Assembly: GCF_021155775.2 (NCBI RefSeq) | Contig: NC_060235.2 | Coordinates: forward strand, 34,078,607-34,142,606 | DNA length: 64,000 bases | Direction of reading: 5' to 3' | From: Neodiprion pinetum | Taxonomy: Eukaryota; Arthropoda; Insecta; Hymenoptera; Diprionidae | In this document: positions 13,701-25,700 of the stretch, piece by piece | Layout: every line of letters starts with the position of its first letter | Numbering within the stretch: position 1 is the first letter of the stretch | Program-made: the position numbers and the translations under genes | Notes under the pieces: model-generated | The model's database searches: none | What the model was told of the DNA's origin: nothing | What the model saw: only the letters and a program-made list of their open reading frames with translations

Positions 13701-16700
13701 ACTTGACCGTTCACTGGGCATCTGTAAACAGACAGAGGAAAAAGGTGCAGTGAGTAGTACCGACACAATTGTAGGTGCAAGTGCAAACTACTCTGGAAAG
13801 TAAATCTTCCCGCGGGAAAGAGTTAGGGTTCCAGATAGAAGACGCGTGTATTTGAGACGCAATAATTCATTGTTCAATGCAGTTGTGTTTCACTCAATGC
13901 GTTTACTGCGATGCTGATCTACAGGCATTAAAATTTCTATCCGTTTTACAGCCCTGGCGGTTTTACGTTTACTGGAACAAGGAAAGAGAGGAAAAAAAAA
14001 CACATGGAAGAAGGCCTCGGACTGCTAATAAGGATTGAAAATATCGCGTTGCCGTATCTGTTTCCTTCTATACCGATGGTGAAAAAGTGAATCTAAAATC
14101 TAAATCAGACCCGTTCGTAGGTGACTTTCTACGCCGCGGAGCGTTAAACGATTCTTGGCACGCAGGGCGGAGCCGTAGGAAGCTGCCTTGACACGCATGC
14201 ATTCAACCGTGTAGGCATAGTGTTCTGTACATACATATCGTATTATACGCACACGCGTCGAGTGTCGCGTCATGTGTTGTCTGAGCCCACGCGTGGATCG
14301 CGCCGCAATGCCTGTTTGCTTCTCTGTTTGGATAGTTGTTGTTCGCAGGCGTTTAGAGGGAACTGAACGCGACGATCGGTAGTGGAGTGACGATTCAAAT
14401 TTCGAACGCCTATTCTAAGAGACAATCGATTCCTCCGTGCACTTACCCCTTTTCGTCGATCAGAGGCACGCTGCTGTTACGTTTGTTGAATGCGAAACAC
14501 GACTTGACCCGGATACCGTACATTCCTGAAACAGAGAAAGAAGAGGCAGACGTTATACGTTTTCTGTGTACTTTCAGAGACGTACAGCGTTCGTAGGTTT
14601 GACCAAGTTTTAACAATCTGCACACGTCGCGATGGTCCCTAGCTTGCACATGAGTTATGCAGAGTGTAGTTACGTATGTGTGGGTACAGTGACGTAATCA
14701 GCACGCTAGCTGACCAAGTATGGTAATTATTTGACAAAAAATTACGTTACAGGATGTGTTTTGCCGCCCGCATGTGTATGCGCACGAGTATGACCCATAG
14801 AAGGTGTTACATAATCTATCAAATCGTTTCATGTGTAATGTACGTGTAAATTTGCAAGGTCGTGCCAGCAGAGCCCTGGCTATATACAAAAGAGCACATG
14901 TTAAAAAGTTGTTTTGGTAGATCTACAACTCGTGCTTAGCGAACCAAGGTGTAAATTTGAAATTGCAATAAACTTGAACAGTGCCATACAAACCGTCTGG
15001 TCGTGATATCTCTGCTCTCAGCGTGTAGTTGTGACTATAGATCGTCTCCTGCACACGGTGTCCTCTGTCAAGGATCCGGAGAGAAACCAGGGAAGTTTCA
15101 TTCCTAGACAAAAAGGCTTATAGTTACACGTGGCGCAGTCTCAGAGTAAACTTAGCATTGTTCTTCGAATAATCCTTAACGTTGATCGCTCTTTGCAGTA
15201 CTTATTAACAATGGAGTCATTCCACGTCCGGAAAGATAAAAATGTTACCATGACCTTACCGATTTCGACCACATTTTGCACACTTGTTCATGGTGACATT
15301 TGTGTCTTTCTTGTGGTGGAATGACTCAATGTGAAATTTGTGTCCCTAAACAGTTCTCAAAAACATTATCAGCGAACTAGAGCAGCGAGTAAGGTCGTCT
15401 CGTATGGTGACTTTTCATCGTGGCGTGCATTGGGTAAGACGAAATGATCTGCTCCGAGAAGATCCATTAGTGGCGCGAAAGGGAATTTCTAACGAAGCGG
15501 CTCACCTCCGTGACGTAAGTTTATTCGACGTGAATCATTAAGGAGACTTTGAAGGCTGCAAAGCGCATTCTCCGCTTGCGCTTCTCTGACATCACAACGA
15601 TGTAAGAACAGTGTGTTTATTTCACCGACGTTCACCGTCCGAAAGAGTAAATGGAATATTGTGAACGGTCGGCGGTATGCGAGAAAGTGGACGATATCGA
15701 GTAATTAATCAGCAATGACATGAATGCCGCAGATAAGAGAGCACGTTGGAATAAATTATATGTCCGTTGACTCACTTTGCGTTCTTAAAACCCGCTTTGC
15801 CGCAGGTAATGACGTAGAACTTGTCGTTGGCGAGTTCAAGCGTTTTATGAATCCGGACGGCAATTGGCACCGATCTCTCTTCTTCGGTTTTCTGGCAAAA
15901 TGAAACAGAAGGAGAATAATCATATTGCTAGTCTTCGATTCATCGGTACCTTTCGCTTTCACTGGCAAAAGTCTTTCAACCGTATACGACACTCTTATAA
16001 AAAGTATCTCACGTTGTTGACGAGGACCCCGCAATAATCGGGAGCACCTGGAGGTGCAAGAAGATTGATTCCCAGGGTGACGTGGTTGGTCCCGTTGCCG
16101 AGGACCATGCATTGGGGTGTCCGGTGGTCCTTGGCGTGCAACGCACCGATGAAACTCTGGTTGACGTTCATCCGGATCGTCATGTAGCCGTCCTTGCATG
16201 TCGCCGTCACCGTCGGCTGAAACTCCGTATCAACCAGCTGACCACTGACCTGGAACCGAGTAAACAAAGCCATTGCTGTAATTACCCTCTGTCAAATTAC
16301 GCCCGACTATTGGCAGTGTGGCGGGCTTTTGTACTGAACTACAGTTAGCCATTACCGTTCTTCACGTAAAATTGTTTTCAAAAAATTCCGAGGCACCGTG
16401 CGGATGGTGGCAGATGATAGTTTCCGCCTCGTCTGAAGTATCGATAGACGAGTATGCCAGGTTAATTTATTAGAACCAGTCGCGATAAATCGACGGGAAT
16501 CGAGTATTCTGGAACGAATGAAACGTCCATCGACAATAAGAAGCTGCTGTTGCTGCGACCACCGAGTACCCTCCTGTTATTCATTACAGGACCGTCTGCA
16601 ACGGTGTCTATTTGCATGACAAATAGCCACTATACGACGTTTATGCATGAAAGATTGGTCACAAAACGTCGAAAGGATGGCTATTTGTGTCCTGCGGACC

Positions 16701-19700
16701 CTTGGCCGTCCGTACAGGCGGAGACCTCCATTTGGATGCAGATCACCTGCGATCCATGCATATTACGCCCTCCTTACGCGTCTTTCCAAGGGCCTGTTCG
16801 AGTGTGGATTCCTTGGGACCCTCGTCGCTGGATAGGACTCTCCTCACGAAAGCCCCTCATCGAAGATGTCGCGTGAAAAGACGACGATGACGATGATGAC
16901 GATCTTGAGCCCCGACGAAGAGAAACGCGGCGTCTCGCGACGCTCGCGGCATCCGATTTCGTCGATATCCTCGTGGTCTGCAGCGTTAAACGTCCGCACA
17001 TGTACCGCGTGCCTCGGGGATGATAAACTGGAGCTGGTGCTACCGGTCAGTCGCGTGCAGCGTCAGATGTAAACCCACAAGTGCTCTCGGCGCGAAGACG
17101 TTATCTCTACGGATATCTTCGCGCATCTCGGCGTCGCGGGTAAAACCGGTTTCGGGTACCTGACGCCCGTTCAATTTTGATTCCCGCACCGATAGCGTCA
17201 TGTCCGTCGAGTTTGGCACCGCGGATAATTAACCAAGTTTTTATTGCTCGGACGGGGTTCGGCTACTCCTAATCCCTGTTCTCTGATTGATTATCTGCGC
17301 GCTCCCGGTCCGCACCCTCCGTATCTTTCGCCTCCCATAGCTCGTCGTTCGGAGCCCTGGGCGTCCGAACATCGCGACGATCGCTGTGTTCAGCTCGACT
17401 ATCTAATGCCCTTGCAACAAAGGGACACGTGGCCTCTCTCGCCAGGGGATAAGCAATGTTGGATTTAGGGGTGTTAAATTAGTTTACAGCTAGATTAGAA
17501 TGATTTAGGATGCGTTAGGTTAGGTTGAGTGGGTTAGGGTTTCCATGGTTGTTTCGCTGAATTATTCACTACCGGGCAAATGAACGGGCATTACGATTGT
17601 GCGGGGTTCATTTACCGAGATAATTCGATTCTTGCTCATAATTTAGCCGTCCTGTACATCCGGCAGCGCTGTGATTTGGCGGTCTTTTACACGCGCGGTA
17701 TAATTTTTTTTATACCAGCATCCGGTGTTCCTGTTTATCTCGTTCGGCCGGCAGAAGCCCGTGGTCAGCGGATATAATTTGTCCCCGCGAAGCGGTTTAC
17801 GTTCCCCGTATAATATCGCCCACAATCAACCGCTGTATAATATATAACTCGCAAATAGGTGGGCAGACGCTTAAAGCAAATTGCATCCACGCGGGCACGC
17901 GTACACAAAGGGTTGCGGTGTTGGCGTGGGCTGCACCTTGAACAATCCCAGATGATACTGCAAATACGATTTTTCACGCCTTGTATGGAAGTCGACGTTT
18001 TTTTTTTTTTTTTACGAGATATTTTTGTAAACAAAGAAGCGCTCAGGTCTCGTCTCGGACATGCGGCCGCCTTGACCACAGGCACAATTATCGCGGCTGA
18101 TTCTACAGGTGAGCTCAATTCTCACTCGACTCGCAAATGAGACAAAATTACCCTGCCTACACAAAGGGTGTTCCTGAACTGCTGGACTTGGGCGGGTCTT
18201 CTTTTAGAGAACAAGTCACGGGATCGTCGTTAAGTACGCTGCAGGGCTGCACTTAACGCGTCTTTGGTCGCATTCTTAATCCTTCGTCCCAGATACCGTA
18301 TCTTTTAGATTTATGGATGCACTGAAAGGCTGCTGGAGTAACTCAACCCTGAGGGACTTGGAAATACCTTCATCGAAGCAGAAATATCGATAAAATTGAA
18401 TGATTCAACGCACAAACTTAGCATAGAATATGAAAAAAGGAACGATATCGAACTGTAAGATGTCTGCAGACATTCTCGAGGTCGATAAATTTTCAACACA
18501 GAAAAGTACCTACACCAAAAGTTTAGTTTCTCAGAAGGTGAAATCATAAACCGTGCCTCTGCACGATATGCCGTGTTCGTATAAAGGCGATTCAAGTTCC
18601 TGAAAGCCGATACCAAGCGGTCCCATGAATATACGATGCCAAGGTTGCAGCCTTTGGTAAATAATATCCGGCTGAATCATGTGCAAACTAAATGTGCCTA
18701 TATTTGGCCCCCCAGTTAGGCCGTGGCGGTCGTATTTCCGCGTATCTTTCGATCGATCAGTTACTTATGAAAACTCATAAAAATAGGAAGAACTTTCGTT
18801 ATCGAAATGTCGTCGGCAGCCGCCTGACACTTGCATGTGTGTAACTTGCACGTCGGTTTACGCGTTCTTGGACCGCACAGAGTGATGTGTGAACACCCAG
18901 TATATGCTCACGCAATTCAGTACTGTCAGAGTATCCGTCTGAAGCACGGCCGGCTTTACTTGGCTCGATTCTCGGGCAGACCGGTCCGAGCGGCAGCTGT
19001 CAACCCACGCGAACTTTCAGTTTCAGGCGTTCCGGGCCCACTCTTTCTCCTTGGCAATTTATCAGGAATGTTTTCTGTCCCAGAACAGAACACACCGAGC
19101 CTTCTCCGTCGCTGGGCTGGTCTTCGGCTCGGGTTTTGCCCGATGTCTGAGAGCGCAGACTCCCCAACCGTTTCCTCTTAACTGAAAAAAAGAGGATCTT
19201 GAACTGCAGCGGATCGAATGATCTTTCGAGGAACGAGCTGCCGTGTTTCGTGAAGCCTCGAATTCTCCGAGGCTCTGGGTGTACCCGTACCATCTTCTCT
19301 TCGGCTTATCGTCTCCGTGCATTGAAGATTCCTCGAAAGGTTTACCGTCCCTTCGTTTTATTTCCTAAATGCGAGTATACAGGCATACTAAAACCGGTAC
19401 AGACCGAGAAGGTCCTAAAGCTGATAACTTCCAACTTAAAGAATCACCCAAGCGCAGAATCAGGCAGAAACTGATAAGGAAAATTGTTACACTACATGCA
19501 CACTGCATAACTGTGTACAGAATTTACTGCAGTGGTTATGAAACGGAAACAATGCACTCGGAGACTTGGCGAGTTAGGACAAAACTGTCTGGTGATAAAA
19601 TAAATGGGCGGTGAGTCCTTGCACGCACATGCAGGAGTAGAACGCGTACGCCCAGGTTGACTCATTCTTTCGAACCAACTCCAATAAATTTGTACCAGTC

Positions 19701-22700
19701 GAACGGGTAGGTGCATACAACGGAGCCCCAGCGATAATGCATCGGAGCGTGGTGAATTGGATTGACGTAAGGATTAGCTCGAGGCTTCGAATTCCTCGGC
19801 GTAATGATCGGCCAAAGAGAAGCACAAGAGGACGCCGCTATTACCTTTCCGGCAAATTCTCCGATAGCCCAACTACCGATCGCGTGGGTCGCCTGCATCA
19901 TGCACAACTCGGGCCGTGTGTAGGCATGTATTTCAGGAATGCGTGCACCGACCAACGATTGCTGATCTTGCTGAGCAGCCCATGGACACCGCGCCTCTAC
20001 CTCACCATCGACATAAACCACGGACTCGTTCGACAATTGACCACGTAACCCTGCTGGATTCCGAACTCAGGAGAGCCGGTATCCTACATCGAGCCCTGGT
20101 TCCGGTTCACTCCACCATTTTTACTTTGTTTCAGATACAAAGGTGCGGAATATCTGAACTAGGGAAAAGTTTCGCGGAATTATCGCGGGCTGGGTAGATA
20201 TTCGTCGACAATTTTTTCTTTTGCTATTTTGCAGAGAATGTCGTTCCAGCGCGGTGCAACATTTCACAACCATGTCAGGGTAACACGAAACCCTGCTTTC
20301 CCAAGGTCGCTATGAAGGATAGGATTTAAAATCGTCGGAGCATTTATGTTTTTATTTTTTATTTAAGTCAAAAATTTAACCATGAATAGTCGTTGTTCCG
20401 TACAACGTTCTGTGAAATTTAGTAACCCTTAAACACGATCTCCTAAGAAGTTCGTACGGATTATATATTTCCAGTCCAAAGCACCTTATTTCGCTTTGTT
20501 TTCGTGGATTCAGGTAGTTCGCGTTTGCCTCATTTGCAATCATTAATACAAACTAATAGAACAAGCAGCTTCATCACGTCACTACGAAAAGGCCTACAGG
20601 GGATAACTGCATCCGGGTTATCCAAGCAGCATCAGCGGCAGCCCGTAGAAGATGATTCTTTAGCCCCAAGGCGTGCGAGCCGTCAAGTTTTCAGGAATTA
20701 AATCAGCTTCTTTTCCTCCGTTGACAAACGGATTAGTTAATGGGCTGACATAATTCACGGACTTATTTGTCCCGGAGGAAAGTCCCGTGGCATTGAGTTG
20801 TGCTTCACGGTGCATCTCGGCGCAGACGTTGAGGAGAACATCAGGTACCACTGGCATCAGATGCATACATGGGTATGCACAGAGATACTTAGGGACCGAC
20901 CGGTTCGCTCAATCCGACATAGCGGCTCGCGCATTTGTCACGGTGTAGGGATCATAACTCGCCAAGGATGATTCTGATTGGGCCAGTCCGAGAAGAGTAA
21001 TGTGCGGAGGATAGAGCCCGGGTCTATCGGCAACGTCCATCGCTCGGTTAACTGTATCTCGGGCGCATGCGTTATATGCCTGTTCGACTTTAATCGCTTT
21101 CGCCGATATCGCTTTGTTTTTTGCACAACTTGTTCGATCGTATCGGGTACCTAATGTACGAGTCGGTATGCGTGTATAAACGATGAAACGCTGCCAGGCA
21201 AATACCTTATATACAATGCGCGACATTGGCAACCGCTGAAGCAGTTGCAGCTAGCGATCGAACGCGCGAAACTTTTTATTTATATGGGTCACGCTGATAA
21301 ATTCGTGCGATTTAATTTGACATGCGTGTAAAATTATTGGACAACGTACCGCGCATGATCCATGCATCGTACACGTATGTGGGTATCACCGTTCACGTAT
21401 CAACTTGTACAGGCAAATCCTATTCCCTCTGGTTATAATACGGCGCGCGACGCGGTGCTCGTTGATCATTTATACTCGCGTAGCTCCTGCCAGAATGTTC
21501 AGTACTCTAGACGTAAGCAGCTTCTTATCAAATATTCCAATGTCACTTGCAATTAGTTATCTGCCAGTGGCTTGAAAGCCTGTAATTCATGCATATGAAT
21601 AATCTACGTCGAAGTTGTAATGCTAGATTCTGTCTGGTTTGAAACCATTTTTATGTTCACGAAGAAATATTTAACGGCTACATTCTAACCCCAAGTCTGT
21701 ACGTAATGTTAGCAGAGACATATTAGGGCTTAGGTGCTAATGGGGGTTACTGAACAATTCTTTGTATAATGTGTATATTTGCACCCCAATTCACGAACAC
21801 GAACTGAATATTTCTTGCTTGAAAAAAGTATGCGGATTCCTTGGATTTTGTCGGTGTAATTTTTGAACGCGTTGTCCGATCGACTTGGCACTATTTCACG
21901 GAGAGCGTATAAAGCACTTATTGATTATGGCGTTTGTCAAATTCAGTTAATATTTCTTATAAATTTATAAGATCGAGCCAGGACAGGAATGAATGTAATG
22001 AATTTTCTTTTTTTTTTTACAAAAAAGCTGAGCACGATACCTAATTCATCTGCGTCTTGATTAATTTCCAAAATGTTTCTTGTCTCGGTACTTTTTTCCA
22101 GTGTTCTGCTATCACATTTATTTCCCGTCCAGAGATGAGTACGAATAAGAAGTTTTCTGATTAAAACAACTCAGCACCTAAATGCTGAGAGCCCTATAAT
22201 TATGTCAATACTCGTGGTTGGGTTCTCGACAGGGCTCTGCTAGTATTATCCACGTACCTCAAGCATACAGAGATTGAGGATAATTTTACGCTCAGTCTGC
22301 TCTCGCCTTTACTCTTGCTAAAGGAACCGCAAACAGACTTGATCCTTCACTTTAATTTTGGAAAGAAAACGAAGAAAGCGTCGTTTCGGTCGAGGATCGT
22401 CGGTACAGGGTTGTTAAACTGTTTGGGGCGCGGAGAGGTCGAGAAAACCGCCGTTCGCGAAGAGAGAGCGCCGGATTCGAGGTTGTATAATAAACGGGTA
22501 ACACATAGGATGCATTTAAGGGCGTCGTGGAGGTTATATTCTTGTTCGTGGGTAAAAGACGCGGACGAAACGCGCGGTTTCAGATTTGGCGGATCGTAAA
22601 AAAGAGAGGATACGAATGGCGGCTCGTATGTAACGGGGGAAAAGAACCAAAGGCCGCAGACAGGAAGGGTCAACAACACGGTGGTCGGCGATTCGGGGAT

Positions 22701-25700
22701 CTTGGTGCCCTCGGGCTTCGAATGCTTTCTCGGAGAAGTTCGGTGCAGCAGCAGGTACTCGTCGATCGGGTAACAGCCTGTTGCAATCCCGTAGTCGAGA
22801 TAACTTGCGGCTGTAACGAGATAAGCGCCCGCACCTCCTTTCGACCAATAACTAACCGAGATTAAATTTAAGCCAATTTTCAGCCACCGATCACTCCGCC
22901 GCCGGTTCCCGGACCCCCGATTGTTTCACCGTTTACATTAAGTAGGTATCAACCGCGTCGAAGGTTCGTGTTCGATAATTATCTCCGCAGAGGCGCGGGA
23001 TGAAATCTGCAGATGATCGGAGTTTCCGAAAACCGACCGATTGCATTTGATTAGTGATGCAAGCTCACGTCGTGTCCGAGTAATGCGTCCCATTCTTCGG
23101 AGATGGTCATCGACTCGGCGATTTTTATATTTAACAACTTTCGACCGGCTCTCCAGGAATGGCGATACCGGGTTTCGATGCGGGACTGAAAATTCACGAG
23201 CCAGCGAAATGTCCTCTGCGTAATTTAAACAGCTCTCTCGTTGGTTGAGACGAGAGCGTGAGATTATAAAAGCCGGACTCGTATAACGCATTTCACGCAC
23301 ACCTCGTAGCTGCCTTGTACATTACGGCGCGGTGTTGAAGAAACGAGTGTCTGCATACTGGGATGCTATAAGCTTTCTTCTTTGGATGTTTTATTTGCTC
23401 TTAGAGCTCGTTTCAAACGAGCATCGATAATGTATCGTTATAGTCGTTCAATCACGAGTAAAAGGTTTGATTCGACTTTTGAACCACCGCCATCGTCAAA
23501 CATCGAAGAGCTCAGCTGTTGGTTCTGAGGATATGCGGGATTAAGCAATCTTTTTATTCGAAAGGCAATACCTCATAAATCGTAACTCGGGTATTTGATT
23601 GATATATTTATATGGGGGCAGGTGAGGAGATGAATTACTCACAATCTTCTCGGCCCATCTTCCGCAATGACGCCGCGGTCAGTTCGATCACACGAAAATA
23701 GAAAAACCGCGTAGCGTTCAATCAATTTGTCGATGGATTGTCACATACGTCCGTTTCCGAAGCGTGTTGCCTAGAGAAATCGAGGCGTTAGCCGAAATTC
23801 AAGATTTCAGAGATTCGGATGTAATGTAAATAAGAGTTTAATAGATATATGGAAATTTAAAAAAATTTTAAACACGATTTTCATACGCGACAAAATTTTA
23901 ACAAAAAATTTCAACGAATTTCAAAAGACTCCAAGACTAATCAAAAGATTTCGCATACTTTGTTTTTGGAACGTTGAGAAGCGTTCCAGATTGTTTTCAG
24001 ATGTTTTTTACCCTACCTAACACCCCCAGAGCTCTTCAAATAATGATATTTCAACAGTTATTGCGACATTTCTGAATATTATGAAGAAAATTACATAATT
24101 TCTGTAGCCAAAATCAAAAATGTCCTAAATAAAAATCAAAGCGGGCAAGTAAAACGCTGATTTTTGATTCATTTTTCAGCCGATTAATAATTTTTTTCAA
24201 GTCGTTTTAATATTGTTTTGAATTTTCAGCATTCAACATATCATTCCTGATACAACAACTATCACGGAATTTTAATCAAAATTCAAAAATGTGAGATCCA
24301 TATAACTCAAACACATAATTTAGAATTGAGAATTGCTTTGTAATTTTATTAAAAATTTGTAGACAATTGTTATATTAGGATACATATGTTGAAACCTGAA
24401 AAATACAAATAAAAAAATCAAATTATTAATTAGATGAAAAATTATAATAAAGTTACTGCATTGCCTGCCCACCTTGATTTTGGTTGGGGTATTTTTGATT
24501 TCCTCTACAAGAATCGTGTAATTTTCTTTATAATATTGAGAAATGTCGCAGTAACAATTAAAATATTATCATTTTAAGACCTCTGGGGGCGTCAGGGGGG
24601 TTAGAAAAATCTGTAATACTTTTCATTGTTGGAACAACAATATAATAATCGCCGCCTAAATCCAATCAGCGAGCGATGGTCAGACCGTAGTCGAATTGAC
24701 GTGGAATGCCCCCTGTGCGCAGGTATAGCCAGGCCGCATGTAAGAATCCTCGTAAATTCGATGCAGGATTATACGGGTACATTAATAGAAAATAATGCGG
24801 AAGGAGGAAGGCTTGCGGGATGTTAAGCAGCCCTAGCTGTCACTCGGTAGTATCAGCTTTAAAAGCACGCAGGTTGTAGCCGCGGCGAAGCGTTTCACTT
24901 CTCTCGCGGTGGTGCTCTTAGCTCGGAGAGGTGACAGCGGCAGCGCATTGTTTCAACGTTCCTTGAGCCAGACGACGCGGCTTCCCAGTTTGCAAGAACA
25001 TTCAACATACCTGCATGGCCGCGTGCACGTGTGTGTAAGTGTGAGTTTAGGCACGGCAACTTCCGCGCCACCTCATAACTGGAGGCTTACAACCTCGATA
25101 GGTGTTCTACGTACGTGTATGTCCATACCGCTGTCGCACATCGTGCTGATTTGTCCGCCACCGACGCGACGCGACATCGTCGGCGTCTCATCGTGAACCG
25201 TGAACAACGCATGCTTCTGAAAATTAGTATGCCTCCGAGAGTGAGGTGACGAGATGCCGGCGATGCGGTGGTAACATCATACTTGTTAACTCCTCGCACG
25301 CTTGGCTGCGATGTGCTTGAATAACATCCTTCTTCTCGTTCAAGCCTTGCACGAGTAACTCATTTCAATGGCATGCGTATCCCCCGACGTTGTCGGGCGT
25401 ATACCTAAACACTCGGTCGATTGCTTCGAGGTACCATTTACCAATCTTGTAAGTCAGCGTTCATGACTCCGGATTACACTGCAACAGTACCTCCGACTCT
25501 CCGACGATCTTCCGGAGGCCTCCTAAAAGACGTTTTTCCCCATTTTAAGGCGTCTTCTCGGGAAATCTTGGAAAATACTCGGGCAGTGCTGCGTTTAAAC
25601 TTACGAGGGTCGTCAGAGCGAAGCGATAGAGCTTTTGCAGGAAGCGAGTTTGTTGCGTGATTCAAATTGCGAGAGGCTTCTTGGACACTTCCAAGTCCAG

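Noticed and set aside
15756..16199. Minus-strand frame of 147 codons across exons 2 and 3
   Set aside because: It is the wrong frame of exon 2 running through intron 2. The true frames of exons 2 and 3 match the ZP family and splice correctly.
17513..17540. TTAGG-type telomere-like sequence (GTTAGGTTAGGTTG)
   Set aside because: Only two to three units. It is compatible with an insect but too short to call an interstitial telomere array.
20590..20605. AGGGGATAACTG, similar to a conserved large-subunit rRNA segment
   Set aside because: The surrounding sequence does not resemble rRNA, so it is a chance match.
21722..22200. TTAGGGCTTAGGTGCT and inverted TAGGGCTCTCAG...TTAGGTGCT about 470 bases apart
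   Set aside because: The matched blocks are short and in inconsistent order. It could be a decayed element, but I could not define ends.
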